Assembly: GCA_902767135.1 (NCBI GenBank)
Contig: CACXGE010000050.1
Coordinates: 1-32,973 of the forward strand
DNA from: an uncultured Lachnospiraceae bacterium
GTDB lineage: Bacteria > Bacillota > Clostridia > Lachnospirales > Lachnospiraceae
Direction of reading: 5' to 3'
DNA: 32,973 bases
Below the pieces are notes generated by a model. It was given only the letters and a program-made list of their open reading frames with translations. It did not search any database and had not been told where the DNA came from. The translations under genes were made by a program, and so were the position numbers. Below, in pieces: positions 9,135-18,180 of this stretch (positions are counted from its first letter, which is position 1; each line of letters starts with the position of its first letter).

Positions 9135-9893
9135 CTAATTTATTCCGCTGGTACCCAGACAAATAAAATATACCTCAGAAACGCCATGCTGTTTTAGTTC
9201 TCTTGCAACAGCGTCCACTGTACTTCCTGTAGTATAAATGTCATCTACCAACAATATCCTCTTTAATTTTACATCATTTTGCACAATTTTAAAAGCCTTT
9301 TTTAGATTTTTTTGACGTTCTTTTTCATTTAGTTGCTTCTGAGCCACAGTATTGCGCTGTCGTACCATATATTTACTGTAAACAGGAACTCCCAAACGTT
9401 TTCCCAGCCCTTCCGCCAGCACCTGTGCCTGATTAAATCCTCTTTTTAAAAGTCTTTTTTCATGCAATGGAACCGGTAGGATACCGTCGATTTGTTTTCT
9501 GCGTATCCAGTCCCCACATTGTAATACCATGGCGTCCACATAAAACTGGGCATATTCTCTTTTATTATTATACTTGAACCGATAAATGGATTCCCTCAGT
9601 TCTTTGTTATACATAAAGACGCACCTGCCTCCATCATAACTGTGTTTCTTCCGCCTGCAGTCCCTGCAATATTCTATCCTGGCTTCTTCTAAGGGTTTCC
9701 CACATTTTAAGCACCTTGGATTTTTTATCGGTTTTAATTTTCCAAGACAGTCTCTACAGATGTTCCCCTCTCCTATGGGGATAATCTTCTGACACACCGG
9801 GCAGGTTTGTGGATAAATGATATTTAGCAACACCTTCCCTATGTTACCTGCCCCGTTTTTTATTTTTTCAAATGATTTACTTCCTATCTCCAT
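9135..9893 (-). CDS. comFC: ComFC-like phosphoribosyltransferase-fold competence protein
   Basis: 252 residues. The N-terminal third has several CxxC pairs (CPVC, CRDC, CLKCGK, CRDC), a zinc-ribbon region typical of ComFC/GntX. The C-terminal half is a type I phosphoribosyltransferase fold with the PRPP-loop signature LLVDDIYTTGSTVDA. In Bacillus and Streptococcus the protein is needed for DNA uptake, acting on the inner face of the membrane with the ComFA helicase; no comFA is in the window. Its start ATGGAGATAG overlaps the end of recD2 by 10 bp, so the two are translationally coupled. Confidence 0.93.
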   Translation of the reverse strand: MEIGSKSFEKIKNGAGNIGKVLLNIIYPQTCPVCQKIIPIGEGNICRDCLGKLKPIKNPRCLKCGKPLEEARIEYCRDCRRKKHSYDGGRCVFMYNKELRESIYRFKYNNKREYAQFYVDAMVLQCGDWIRRKQIDGILPVPLHEKRLLKRGFNQAQVLAEGLGKRLGVPVYSKYMVRQRNTVAQKQLNEKERQKNLKKAFKIVQNDVKLKRILLVDDIYTTGSTVDAVARELKQHGVSEVYFICLGTSGIN

Positions 9894-12124
9894 CCCTCCT
9901 TTATTTCTTCCTGCATTTCCTGGATCCTAAGTTTTAAATCTGTGTTTCTCTTATTCTCATTTTTATTCAGTATCATCTGTTGAACCACATCTTCCCTTCC
10001 CACAATGGTAACGCACTGCTTTGCTCTAGTCACCCCTGTATACAAAAGATTTCTAGTCATTAACATACGGGGTCCCCCTAATAAAGGCATAATAACCGCT
10101 GGGTACTCACTTCCCTGGGACTTGTGAATGGTAATGGCATAGGCATGCTCTAGCCCTTCTAATTGTTTGAAGGAGTATTCTACCACCCTCTTATCGTCAA
10201 ATTGAACCTTTAAAGTTTCCATTGCATAATTCAATTCAATAATAATACCTGTATCCCCATTAAATACCCCAGTCCCTTTGTCCACACAGATTCCATACTT
10301 GTTTTTAATTTCCCACTCCATCTGATAATCATTTTTTATCTGCATCACCTTATCACCAGCGCGAAAAATAACATTCCCCTGCTTTTTTTCCTGTTTCGAA
10401 GGATGAGGCGGATTTAAGATTCCCTGCAGATATATATTCAACTCCTCTACCCCCATAGGACCTTTCCGCATTGGTGTCATGACCTGAATATCATAAGATT
10501 CCACCCCAAGATTAGGAGGGAGAATCTCCACAATTAATCTTCTGATAATATCTAAGGACGTCTCCACATCATACCTTTTCATGATAAAAAAGTCTTTGTG
10601 TTTTTTCTCCAACTCCAATAATCTTCCTTCATTGATGCGATGGGCATTCATTACAATATTGCTTTTACTTGCCTGACGAAAAATCTTGTTGAGTCTTACC
10701 ACATTAAAACACTCTGACAATATGATATCTTTTAGAACGCTGCCAGGTCCCACACTGGGGAGCTGATTTATATCCCCCACCAGAATCAATCTTGTTCCCA
10801 CTACAATGGCTCTCAACAGAGAATGCATCAAATAAATATCCACCATGGACATTTCATCTATAATGATTACATCCGCCTCTATGGGATTATCTTCATTTTT
10901 CTCAAATTGGCTTTTACTGTTGTCATCAGCGGCACCAGACACGCCTAGCAGACGATGAATTGTTTTTGCTTCCCCCCCGGTAGCTTCACTCATCCTCTTT
11001 GCTGCACGTCCTGTAGGAGCCGCCAGTTCTACCTCCAGCTCCTCTTCTTCAAAATATTTTAGAATAGCATTTATGGTTGTTGTTTTTCCCGTACCCGGAC
11101 CTCCCGTGATAACAACCAGCCCATTGCTTGCTGCTTCTTTCACAGCATATCTTTGTTTTTCTTCTAATTCTTCCCCCAGACTTTTCTCAATGCGCTGAAT
11201 TCTCTTTTCCACCAGAGTATCTTTGTCCTGAAAACTGATATTTAACTCCGTGAGCATTCTTGCCATATTTAACTCTGTGTGATAATTTAGGGTGGTGAAC
11301 ACATGGGGATTGTTTTCTTCCTCACCAGGTTTTAATACCAGCTTTCTCTCCACCACCAGGTCCATCAGATGCTTTTCAATATCCACCTGGTATAACTTTA
11401 ACAATTCTTTTGTCCGGGAAATCAGTACATCTTTCGGAAGGTAGGTATGACCATCATTTCCCGCCTGGGTCAATTGATACAAAAGTCCACTTTTGATACG
11501 AAAATCCGAGTCTGTATTGATTCCAATTTTAACTGCAATCTCATCGGCTATCTTAAATCCAATTCCATTGATATCTTCCGCCAGCCGATAAGGATTTTCC
11601 CGAATAATCCCATAAATTCCATTTTTATATCTCTCATAGATTTTATTGGCAAGACTCATAGGAATCCCATACTGTTGTAGGAAAATCATGGCCTGTCGAA
11701 ACTCTCTTTTTTCCTGTACCTGCTCTGAAATGGAACGACACATTTTCTGACTGATTCCCTTTACCTCCGAGAGACGCTCCGGCTCCTCCTCCATAATTCG
11801 AAAGGTATCCTCTTTGAATCTTCTGACTATCCTGGCTGCCAAGGCTGCTCCGATGCCCTTAATCACCCCTGAAGCTAAATATCTTTCTATGGCTACCGAA
11901 TCTTCCGGTTCCTTTATCTCGTAGGATTCTATTTGAAACTGTTCTCCATATTGGTTATGAGTGATATACCGACCTTTCAGTGCAATCTGGATTCCCTCCT
12001 CTGCCATATGCAAAGTTCCAACGCAATAGATTTCTTCTCCCTCTGATATTATTTTCATCACAGTATATCCGTTTTCATCATTGTGAAATACAATATGCTC
12101 AATGTAACCTTCTAATTCTTCCAT
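9884..12124 (-). CDS. recD2: RecD2-family 5'-3' DNA helicase
   Basis: 746 residues, the normal size of RecD2 (RecD without RecBC). The N-terminus (YIEHIVFHNDENGYTVMKI) is the OB-like start of the family, followed by helix-hairpin-helix stretches (GVIKGIGAALAARI, VKGISQKMCRSI). Walker A is GGPGTGKT at 341-348. Further SF1 motifs are APTGRAAKRM, the DEMSMVD Walker B, LVGDINQLPSVG, and the C-terminal AITIHKSQGSEYPAVI and LLYTGVTRAK. It acts in DNA repair and recombination. It heads a recD2-comFC-yvyF run. The start at 12124 follows a GGAGAAGGA-type site. Confidence 0.97.
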   Translation of the reverse strand: MEELEGYIEHIVFHNDENGYTVMKIISEGEEIYCVGTLHMAEEGIQIALKGRYITHNQYGEQFQIESYEIKEPEDSVAIERYLASGVIKGIGAALAARIVRRFKEDTFRIMEEEPERLSEVKGISQKMCRSISEQVQEKREFRQAMIFLQQYGIPMSLANKIYERYKNGIYGIIRENPYRLAEDINGIGFKIADEIAVKIGINTDSDFRIKSGLLYQLTQAGNDGHTYLPKDVLISRTKELLKLYQVDIEKHLMDLVVERKLVLKPGEEENNPHVFTTLNYHTELNMARMLTELNISFQDKDTLVEKRIQRIEKSLGEELEEKQRYAVKEAASNGLVVITGGPGTGKTTTINAILKYFEEEELEVELAAPTGRAAKRMSEATGGEAKTIHRLLGVSGAADDNSKSQFEKNEDNPIEADVIIIDEMSMVDIYLMHSLLRAIVVGTRLILVGDINQLPSVGPGSVLKDIILSECFNVVRLNKIFRQASKSNIVMNAHRINEGRLLELEKKHKDFFIMKRYDVETSLDIIRRLIVEILPPNLGVESYDIQVMTPMRKGPMGVEELNIYLQGILNPPHPSKQEKKQGNVIFRAGDKVMQIKNDYQMEWEIKNKYGICVDKGTGVFNGDTGIIIELNYAMETLKVQFDDKRVVEYSFKQLEGLEHAYAITIHKSQGSEYPAVIMPLLGGPRMLMTRNLLYTGVTRAKQCVTIVGREDVVQQMILNKNENKRNTDLKLRIQEMQEEIKEGWR

Positions 12125-12149
12125 TTCCTTCTCCTGTAAAGCTCAATTT

Positions 12150-12262
12150 GTTACTGTTCACAGACACTTGTATCCATTAACAATTTCAGTTCATTTAAAA
12201 TGCATCTGCTATATATGGGGCTGAAATCACAAAAGGTCACTATCCAGGGACAGCAACCTTTT
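12150..12262. repeat. Diverged copy of a second hairpin repeat (partner at 32887-32973)
   Basis: Fills the gap between the FlgJ-like gene and recD2. It begins GTTACTGTTCACAG. A long hairpin follows with ATTTCAG (12183-12189) pairing to CTGAAAT (12221-12227) and the internal segment AAAATGCATCT, also present at 32919-32963. A third stem, AAAAGGT / ACCTTTT (12231-12262), lies just after the flgJ stop in transcript terms and may act as a weak terminator. Confidence 0.55.
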
Positions 12263-12274
12263 CTTTCTACTCTT

Positions 12275-12625
12275 TTAATCTTCAATTCCATAATTTCTTT
12301 TCATCTGTTCATATAACTGCTTGGCAAGTCCAACTCCATCCCCCTGTTCCGTCATAGCCTTGGCGTATTCAGAATAGAGACTGTCTTCAAAATAATTTTT
12401 CATGGTAGACATATACCCTGGACTCTCTTCAGACTTTGGAATTGTCTTTCTCATTTCCTTGAAAATCTGTTCCACAAAATATTGTTCAAATTCCTTACAG
12501 GCACTCATCAATTCTTCACTGCTTGCCTTACTGTAATCGGATTTTAAATTTTCTTCTAATTTGCTGGTGGAAATGCTATCCTTGGTATACTGGTTTGTAA
12601 CGTTCTGTATTGATGATATATCCAT
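12275..12625 (-). CDS. flgJ: FlgJ-like flagellar rod-binding protein
   Basis: 116 residues from the ATG at 12625 (MDISSIQNVTNQYTK), preferred because AAAGGA precedes it; an upstream TTG at 12676 has no ribosome site. The core CKEFEQYFVEQIFKEMRKTI ... YFEDSLYSEYAKAMTEQGDGVGLAKQLYEQM is the rod-binding half of FlgJ. The muramidase half found in enterobacteria is absent, as is common in Firmicutes. It is expected to act as rod chaperone or scaffold in the envelope. It ends an mbl-flgF-flgG-flgJ series. Confidence 0.85.
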   Translation of the reverse strand: MDISSIQNVTNQYTKDSISTSKLEENLKSDYSKASSEELMSACKEFEQYFVEQIFKEMRKTIPKSEESPGYMSTMKNYFEDSLYSEYAKAMTEQGDGVGLAKQLYEQMKRNYGIED

Positions 12626-12666
12626 AAAACCGCGTTTCCTTTCTTTAAACTCTAAATAAACTCTAA

Positions 12667-12698
12667 ATCTGTTCAAACCACGGAATAGTTACGAAATC
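12667..12698. repeat. Possible remnant of the ~134-bp mobile element
   Basis: The bases between the flgG stop and the flgJ start read ATCTGTTCA, then CCACGGAATAGTTACGAAATC. This resembles the first hairpin of the element at 19657 (CTGTTCAGAACTACGGAACAG) followed by the ACGAAATC junction of the copy at 14347. CTGTTC pairs with GAATAG. It is only about 32 bp, so chance or partial decay cannot be separated. Confidence 0.35.
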
Positions 12699-12702
12699 TC
12701 TA

Positions 12703-13521
12703 TTATCTCTTCAGTTCATTTGCCTGCTGCAACATCTCATCCGATGCCTGAATGGCCTTAGAGTTCATCTCATAAGCTCTCTGTGCTACAATCAAACTAA
12801 CCATTTCATCTGCCACCTGCACATTAGATCCTTCCAAATATCCATTTTTTACTGTAGACTTCACAACATCCTCACTAATGTCTTCATTGATTGCCTGACC
12901 TGAGGCCGGGGTTTCTGAATATAAACTCTGTCCCAGTTTATCTAATCCTCCTGGATTGTTAAACTGGAACAATCCAATCTTCATCCCTAAATCTACGTAA
13001 TTATTTTCATCATCCAAATACCCAAAGCTTCCATCTGACGAAGGCTGTACCTTGGACATTTCATATCCATTCATGTCAAAGACAATCTCTTTTCCCGTAG
13101 AATCTAACACTGGCAATCCATCTGATGTGGTCAACATCATACCGTTAGTTCCCACTGCATATGTAAAATTACCATTTCTTGTATAATATGTATTTCCGTC
13201 TACGCCTTTGACAGCGAAAAATCCTTCCCCGTTAATGGCAAAGGCAGTATCACTCTCTGAGGCCAAGAACGAGCCCTGCTTAAAACTTGTTGCAATAGAG
13301 GAATTTCTTACCCCTAATCCCACTTCCGCTGAAATAGGCTTTTCTTCGCCATTGGCTGTAGTTGTCTTCGTCTGAAGATTTTGATACAACAATGTCTTAA
13401 ACTCTGCTGTCTGTGTTTTATATCCTGTTGTATTTACGTTTGCCACGTTGTTTGAAATTGTGTCTACGTTTGTCTGCTGGGCAATCATTCCTGTTGCCGC
13501 TGTCCATAATGACCTTACCAT
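12703..13521 (-). CDS. flgG: Flagellar rod protein, FlgG/FlhP type
   Basis: 272 residues. The N-terminus MVRSLWTAATGMIAQQTNVD with TISNNVANVNTTGYK is the conserved rod/hook signature, and the C-terminus ends in the partner helix (VSLIVAQRAYEMNSKAIQASDEMLQQANELK). The D1-type loop region lies between (GEGFFAVKG, TRNGNF). It should polymerise as the rod after export by the flagellar type III system. It follows the FlgF-type gene by 22 bp with an AGGAGA site. The order mbl-rod-rod is that of Bacillus mbl-flhO-flhP. Confidence 0.93.
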   Translation of the reverse strand: MVRSLWTAATGMIAQQTNVDTISNNVANVNTTGYKTQTAEFKTLLYQNLQTKTTTANGEEKPISAEVGLGVRNSSIATSFKQGSFLASESDTAFAINGEGFFAVKGVDGNTYYTRNGNFTYAVGTNGMMLTTSDGLPVLDSTGKEIVFDMNGYEMSKVQPSSDGSFGYLDDENNYVDLGMKIGLFQFNNPGGLDKLGQSLYSETPASGQAINEDISEDVVKSTVKNGYLEGSNVQVADEMVSLIVAQRAYEMNSKAIQASDEMLQQANELKR

Positions 13522-13543
13522 ACCTTACGTTCTCCTCTCACAC

Positions 13544-14317
13544 TTATACTCTTCCAACCTGATTTACTGCCTTGTCTATGGTAGAATCCACCGCCTGAAT
13601 TGCCTTCTGGTTTGTTTCGTAGGCACGGGTAACATTAATCATCTCTACCATTTCACTGACTACCTGAACGTTGGACTGCTCTAAACAGCCCTGTTCCACA
13701 GCCGCTGCAGAATCCGTCAGCACTCCACCCTCCAGCAAATCATACATATTCTCGCCGTATTTTTTTATATAGTTATAATCCTCCACATCCACGACTCCGA
13801 TTTGTGCAACCACTGCATCATTCTGGGTAATTCTTCCTGCAGTGTCAATAGAACTTTTACTGTTTGGGTCTATCTGAATTGGATTGGAATCTGCTCCCAA
13901 AACAAAATCGCCATCCTGGGTCACCAGATAACCATTGGTATTCACTGTGAAGTTTCCATCTCTGGAAAGTTTTATTGAAGTTTCTCCCTGTTTATTTGTA
14001 AATTGAATCCGGAAGAATCCATCTCCACTTAAAGCTACATCATAATCATTATCTGTAACCCTGAAAGAACCCTGGGAATAGTCTGTGTAAGTTTCCCCAA
14101 ACTTAACACCCATACTCATATTTCCTATTCCTCTATCTATGAATGCCTCGGATGAGTCCTTAATTTTAATTGCCAGCTCGTGTTCAAAGGAACGGGCTGT
14201 AGCACCTTCCTTTTTGAAGGCTGTAGTTGCTGAGTTTGCAAGGTTATTACTGATAACATCCATCCTCTTTTGCTGGTGTACCATTCCGGTATATGCGGTA
14301 TATAATCCCTTTACCAT
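13544..14317 (-). CDS. flgF: Flagellar rod protein, FlgF/FlhO type
   Basis: 257 residues. The N-terminus MVKGLYTAYTGMVHQQKRMD with VISNNLANSATTAFKKEG has the rod signature, followed by GDGFFRIQF and SRDGNF in the middle and the C-terminal helix VSEMVEMINVTRAYETNQKAIQAVD. It is first of the two paralogous rod genes after mbl, so FlgF/FlhO is the better name, but FlgF and FlgG are hard to tell apart from sequence alone. Start at 14317 with a strong GGAGGAAAAA site. A mobile element sits 29 bp upstream in its leader, with a sigma-28-like promoter beyond it. Confidence 0.9.
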   Translation of the reverse strand: MVKGLYTAYTGMVHQQKRMDVISNNLANSATTAFKKEGATARSFEHELAIKIKDSSEAFIDRGIGNMSMGVKFGETYTDYSQGSFRVTDNDYDVALSGDGFFRIQFTNKQGETSIKLSRDGNFTVNTNGYLVTQDGDFVLGADSNPIQIDPNSKSSIDTAGRITQNDAVVAQIGVVDVEDYNYIKKYGENMYDLLEGGVLTDSAAAVEQGCLEQSNVQVVSEMVEMINVTRAYETNQKAIQAVDSTIDKAVNQVGRV

Positions 14318-14346
14318 TTTTTCCTCCGATAACAGTTATTTCTGTT

Positions 14347-14480
14347 GTAACAGTTCAGCCATAGGCTATACTGTTACGAAATCGAGCAATGCTTACGCAT
14401 GCAAAATTGCCCGATTTTTGTTCAATGCACATTTTTGCACGGTCAGCGCAGTGAATGCGCAGACCTACCTGAACTGTTAC
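14347..14480 (+). mobile_element. Miniature inverted-repeat element, copy A (134 bp)
   Basis: The ends are a perfect 12-bp inverted repeat, GTAACAGTTCAG (14347-14358) and CTGAACTGTTAC (14469-14480). TTTCTGTT occurs directly on both sides (14339-14346 and 14481-14488), an exact 8-bp target duplication. There are three hairpins inside: GTAACAGT...ACTGTTAC, AAATCGAGCAAT...ATTGCCCGATTT (one mismatch) and GGTCAGCGCA-GTGAA-TGCGCAGACC. It carries no coding sequence, and copies B and C share its plan and length. It lies between a sigma-28-like promoter and the flgF ribosome site, so flagellar rod mRNA would carry the folded element in its leader. Confidence 0.88.
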
Positions 14481-14545
14481 TTTCTGTTTTTTTTCTTTTT
14501 CTGAGTGCCTTGACACTCATACCTTAGTTTCTGCATTTATATTTT

Positions 14546-14572
14546 ATATCGAACAAAGTTAATTTTTCTTAA
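14546..14572 (-). promoter_or_regulatory. Candidate sigma-28 (SigD/FliA) promoter for the flgF-flgG-flgJ genes
   Basis: On the minus strand TTAA (14569-14572), 15 bp, then TTCGATAT (14546-14553), against the Bacillus sigma-D pattern TAAA-N15-GCCGATAT. It lies between mbl and flgF, about 230 bp before the flgF start. The match is imperfect in an AT-rich stretch. Nothing else clear is seen in the 307-bp gap apart from the mobile element. Confidence 0.35.
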
Positions 14573-14624
14573 CTTCCTTCTTAACCATTCCGTAATTCTG
14601 AACAATTCTGATTGTCTCAAAAAT

Positions 14625-15614
14625 TTATTCGTCACGTCTTCCACTCATAAATTCTACGAATTTACCTGTTCCAATGGCCACACAGGTCATAGGTTCTTCC
14701 GCAGTCATAGTGTTAATTCCAGTCTTATGTTCAATTAACTCTTCCAAGCCTCTAAGCAGAGCACCACCGCCTGTCAATACGATACCCCTATCCGCAATAT
14801 CTGCTGCAAGTTCTGGTGGAGTTTTTTCCAGTACACTGTGTACCGCTTCCACAATCTGTGCTGTGGTATCACGAAGTGCCTCTTCTGTTTCTTCCGAAGT
14901 CACGGTAACCGTCTTTGGAAGACCGGTGACTAAGTTTCTTCCTCTTACGTCCATAGTATCCACTTCCGGACGTTTAAAGGCACATCCGATTTTAATCTTA
15001 ATATCTTCTGCTGTTCTCTCACCAATCAACAGATTATGCTTCTTTCTCATATAGCGAACGATCGCTTCGTCAAAATTATCCCCTGCAATCTTAATCGAAG
15101 TGCTCACTACGGTTCCTCCCAGAGAGATAACTGCAATATCCGCGGTTCCACCACCGATGTCTACAATCATATTTCCGCATGGTTTTGCAATGTCAATTCC
15201 TGCTCCGATAGCAGCTGCAATGGGTTCCTCTATAATAGAAACTTCTCTTGCTCCTGCTTCCCAGGTAGCATCCTCTACCGCTTTCTTTTCCACTTCTGTT
15301 ACCCCACTTGGCACACAAACACTGATTCTAGGCTTACGGAACGTCTTTTTCCCCATGGCCTTCTGAATGAAATATTTTAACATTTTTTCCGTAACGGTAT
15401 AATCAGAGATTACACCCTGACGCAGTGGTCTGACTGCCACAATATTTCCAGGAGTTCTACCAAGCATCTGTCTTGCATCTTCACCAATCGCCTTAATTTT
15501 ATTCGTATCTCTGTCAAAAGCTACCACAGAAGGCTCTTTCAAAACAACCCCCTTCCCTTTTATATATACTAAAATACTCGCTGTACCTAAATCTATTCCA
15601 ATATCTGTTGCCAT
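14625..15614 (-). CDS. mbl: MreB/Mbl actin-like cell-shape protein
   Basis: 329 residues, full length. The actin-fold nucleotide motifs are present: phosphate 1 [20 protein letters not shown], connect 1 region [11 protein letters not shown], phosphate 2 [20 protein letters not shown], and the adenosine motif [14 protein letters not shown]. It polymerises under the membrane and guides lateral wall synthesis. The name Mbl is chosen over MreB because two rod genes follow, as in Bacillus mbl-flhO-flhP, and because mreC/mreD are not adjacent. Start at 15614 with AAAGGAG. Confidence 0.92.
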   Translation of the reverse strand: MATDIGIDLGTASILVYIKGKGVVLKEPSVVAFDRDTNKIKAIGEDARQMLGRTPGNIVAVRPLRQGVISDYTVTEKMLKYFIQKAMGKKTFRKPRISVCVPSGVTEVEKKAVEDATWEAGAREVSIIEEPIAAAIGAGIDIAKPCGNMIVDIGGGTADIAVISLGGTVVSTSIKIAGDNFDEAIVRYMRKKHNLLIGERTAEDIKIKIGCAFKRPEVDTMDVRGRNLVTGLPKTVTVTSEETEEALRDTTAQIVEAVHSVLEKTPPELAADIADRGIVLTGGGALLRGLEELIEHKTGINTMTAEEPMTCVAIGTGKFVEFMSGRRDE

Positions 15615-15798
15615 AACAATTTCTCCTTTCCATCTAATCCTCTGGTTTCTTGTTCTATATCATAGTAACTATTCTGGGAAATCCCCAGAAATACTACCCC
15701 AAGCGCAAATTTTATTATCTTTATGTACTCTCTAGTACTAAAATCATTACTTCTTTTTATAAATCTATCTAGTTTCCCATAAAACCATAGACATTAGT

Positions 15799-15827
15799 CA
15801 TTATATACAATAATTTCACCTTTTTAA
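15799..15827 (-). promoter_or_regulatory. Sigma-A type promoter of mbl
   Basis: On the minus strand TTTAAA (15822-15827), a 17-bp spacer and a perfect TATAAT (15799-15804), giving a leader of about 180 nt before mbl. Confidence 0.6.
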
Positions 15828-15885
15828 AGTAGTTTATTCAAATTTTTTTATTTTTTTTTTGAAATGACAAAACGACGAATCTTCG

Positions 15886-15920
15886 AAAAAAAAAGTGGAT
15901 TTGCTTGTGCAAATCCACTT
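15886..15920 (-). terminator. Rho-independent terminator of glutamine synthetase
   Basis: A perfect 12-bp stem AAGTGGATTTGC / GCAAATCCACTT with a 4-base loop, followed on the minus strand by nine T, 32 bp after the glnA stop. Confidence 0.92.
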
Positions 15921-15952
15921 ACCATTTTTACTTATTGCATTTTTCTAATTTT

Positions 15953-18064
15953 TTATACTTCGAAAATTAAATCTCCGTAGGAAGGCATTGGCCAAGCTTC
16001 CTTATCAACAATCATTTCTAATGCATCGATAGGTGCTCTCAGTTCGTCCATAGCAACCTTAACTTCATCCTTGTATGCATATGCCTGCTCTTTTCCATCC
16101 TCCATAGCACTTGCCTTTGCCTGAACTTCAACTAACTTCGCCAAAGCAGCCTTAGCTTCTGCTAATAACTTAGATGTTTCTGCTAACATGTCAGACTGAA
16201 CCGTTGCATCTGCTCCTGCATTCTTAACAGCAATGACTGTGTCAGCAAGAGTCTTTGTATACTTAATGATTGCAGGAATAAACTGCTTGCTAGCCATATC
16301 AATCATAGTTAAAGCTTCAATATTGATGGTTTTAGCATAAGTTTCATATAAAATTTCTGCACGGGACTCCAATTCAGCCTTTGTAAAGATCTTGAACTTA
16401 CCAAATAAGTTGACAGCCTTCTCTGTTGTAAGAGCGTCTACTGCATCAACCATAGATTTGATGTTTGGTAAACCACGTCTCTCAGCCTCTACTACCCATT
16501 CATCTGAGTATCCATTTCCGTTGAATACGATTCTCTGATGCTTTGTCATATACTCCTTGATTAAATCATGTACAGCCATATCGAAGTCATCTGCCTTCTC
16601 TAAGATATCAGATGCTTCGCAGAATACTTCTGCTACAATTGTATTTAATACAGTGTTTGGACTTCCAATAGAGTCAGCAGAACCAACCATACGGAACTCG
16701 AACTTATTTCCTGTAAATGCAAATGGTGAAGTTCTGTTTCTATCTGTAGCATCCTTCTTGAAGTCTGGCAATGTGGAAACTCCAGTTTCTAACTTTCCAC
16801 CATCTTTAGAAGACTTGGCATCTCCTGTTTCGATTAACTGCTTCACAACATCTTCTAACTGTTCTCCCAAGAACATAGAAATAATGGCTGGCGGTGCTTC
16901 GTTAGCTCCTAATCTATGGTCATTTCCTACATCGGATGCTGACTGACGAAGCAAGTCTGCATGTGTATCTACAGCCTTCATCATACAAGCAAGTACCAAT
17001 AAGAACTGAATATTTTCATGTGGAGTTTCTCCTGGCTCAAGTAAGTTTACACCGTTGTCTGTTGTTAAAGACCAGTTGTCATGCTTACCAGAACCATTTA
17101 CACCTGCAAATGGTTTTTCATGAAGAAGACATGCAAGTCCGTGACGAACTGCAACCTTTTTCATTGTTTCCATTACCAGCTGGTTGTGGTCTACTGCAAT
17201 ATTGGCTGTTTCGTAAATTGGTGCTAATTCGTGCTGTGCCGGAGCAACTTCATTATGCTGTGTCTTAGCTGTAACACCTAATTTCCACAACTCTTTATTT
17301 AAATCCTTCATGTAGGCACCGATACGTTCTCTGATTACACCAAAGTAATGGTCATCCATTTCCTGTCCCTTTGGAGCTGGAGCACCAAACAAAGTACGTC
17401 CTGCATAAATTAAGTCTTTTCTCTTTAAGTATTTTTCTCTATCTACTAAGAAATATTCCTGTTCTGGTCCGACAGATGCTGTAACCTTGGTTGCCTCTGT
17501 ATTTCCAAATAAACGAACGATACGAAGTGCCTGTTCGCTTACAGCTTCCATGGAGCGAAGTAATGGTGTCTTTTTATCAAGGGCTTCGCCTGTGTAAGAA
17601 CAGAAAGCTGTAGGAATACAAAGAATTGCTCCTGTAGCATCCTCTTTAATAAATGCCGGTGATGTAATATCCCATGCTGTATATCCTCTTGCTTCAAATG
17701 TTGCTCTCAAACCACCTGATGGGAAAGAAGAAGCATCTGGCTCTCCTTTGATTAATTCTTTCCCAGAAAATTCTGTAAACATTTTTCCATCTGCACTAGG
17801 ATGTGTAACAAATGCATCATGCTTTTCAGCCGTTACACCTGTCAAAGGCTGGAACCAATGTGTATAGTGAGTAGCACCCTTAGATTCTGCCCAATCCTTC
17901 ATTGCCTTTGCAACGACATCTGCAGTTGCAAGTGACAGTTCGCCACCATTTTCCATAACATTTTTTACTTCTGCGAATACCTTCTTAGGTAAGTACTCTT
18001 TCATTTTAGTCAAGGTAAACACGTTTTCTGCGAAGATTTCTTCCACATTAAATTTTTCGCTCAT
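15953..18064 (-). CDS. glnN: Glutamine synthetase type III
   Basis: 703 residues from the ATG at 18064; the ATG three codons earlier (18073) sits too close to the AAAGGA site to be preferred. Its length and blocks are those of GSIII, not the ~450-residue [84 protein letters not shown] and [20 protein letters not shown]. It makes glutamine from glutamate, ammonium and ATP in the cytoplasm as a large oligomer. GSIII is common in Lachnospiraceae. It is a single gene with its own terminator. Upstream is a promoter, hairpins and an intrinsic terminator arranged as an attenuated leader, pointing to control by nitrogen status. Confidence 0.97.
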   Translation of the reverse strand: MSEKFNVEEIFAENVFTLTKMKEYLPKKVFAEVKNVMENGGELSLATADVVAKAMKDWAESKGATHYTHWFQPLTGVTAEKHDAFVTHPSADGKMFTEFSGKELIKGEPDASSFPSGGLRATFEARGYTAWDITSPAFIKEDATGAILCIPTAFCSYTGEALDKKTPLLRSMEAVSEQALRIVRLFGNTEATKVTASVGPEQEYFLVDREKYLKRKDLIYAGRTLFGAPAPKGQEMDDHYFGVIRERIGAYMKDLNKELWKLGVTAKTQHNEVAPAQHELAPIYETANIAVDHNQLVMETMKKVAVRHGLACLLHEKPFAGVNGSGKHDNWSLTTDNGVNLLEPGETPHENIQFLLVLACMMKAVDTHADLLRQSASDVGNDHRLGANEAPPAIISMFLGEQLEDVVKQLIETGDAKSSKDGGKLETGVSTLPDFKKDATDRNRTSPFAFTGNKFEFRMVGSADSIGSPNTVLNTIVAEVFCEASDILEKADDFDMAVHDLIKEYMTKHQRIVFNGNGYSDEWVVEAERRGLPNIKSMVDAVDALTTEKAVNLFGKFKIFTKAELESRAEILYETYAKTINIEALTMIDMASKQFIPAIIKYTKTLADTVIAVKNAGADATVQSDMLAETSKLLAEAKAALAKLVEVQAKASAMEDGKEQAYAYKDEVKVAMDELRAPIDALEMIVDKEAWPMPSYGDLIFEV

Positions 18065-18149
18065 TTTTCCCATTTCCTTTCGTTTAGAATTTCAATTGCT
18101 TATTTAGATATTGTATTCTGCCCATTATTCTAGTACCATCTAAAAATGC

Positions 18150-18180
18150 AAAAAAAGGGTGTCCAAATTGGAACACCCTT
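18150..18180 (-). terminator. Intrinsic terminator in the glutamine synthetase leader (probable attenuator)
   Basis: On the minus strand AAGGGTGT pairs with ACACCCTT, with an inner CCA / TGG and one bulge, followed by a run of T. It lies between a promoter at 18221-18249 and glnA, so it either attenuates glnA or ends a short RNA. Terminating trhP read-through is a third possibility. Confidence 0.7.

Larger units (their letters stand above)
15615..15952. promoter_or_regulatory. Intergenic region between glnA and mbl
   Basis: 338 bp without a gene. It holds the glnA terminator (15886-15920), the mbl promoter (15799-15827) and, in the mbl leader, a small hairpin TTCTGGG / CCCAGAA (15672-15690) that has no T-run on either strand. 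Poly-T tracts around 15842-15860 are otherwise featureless. Confidence 0.6.

Noticed and set aside
12135..12274. Repeat at 12150 as a full member of the 134-bp family with a target duplication
   Set aside because: CTCAATTT on the left and TTCAATTC at 12281 are weakly alike, but no inverted terminus is found at the right end, so the boundary is not supported.
12275..12676. Longer FlgJ-like start at 12676
   Set aside because: It is a TTG without a ribosome site and its extra residues lie partly in repeat-like sequence; the ATG at 12625 has AAAGGA and the natural MDISS start.
14503..14518. GAGTG / CACTC hairpin as a terminator of mbl
   Set aside because: The stem is only 5 bp and the T-rich tract is on the wrong side for the minus strand.
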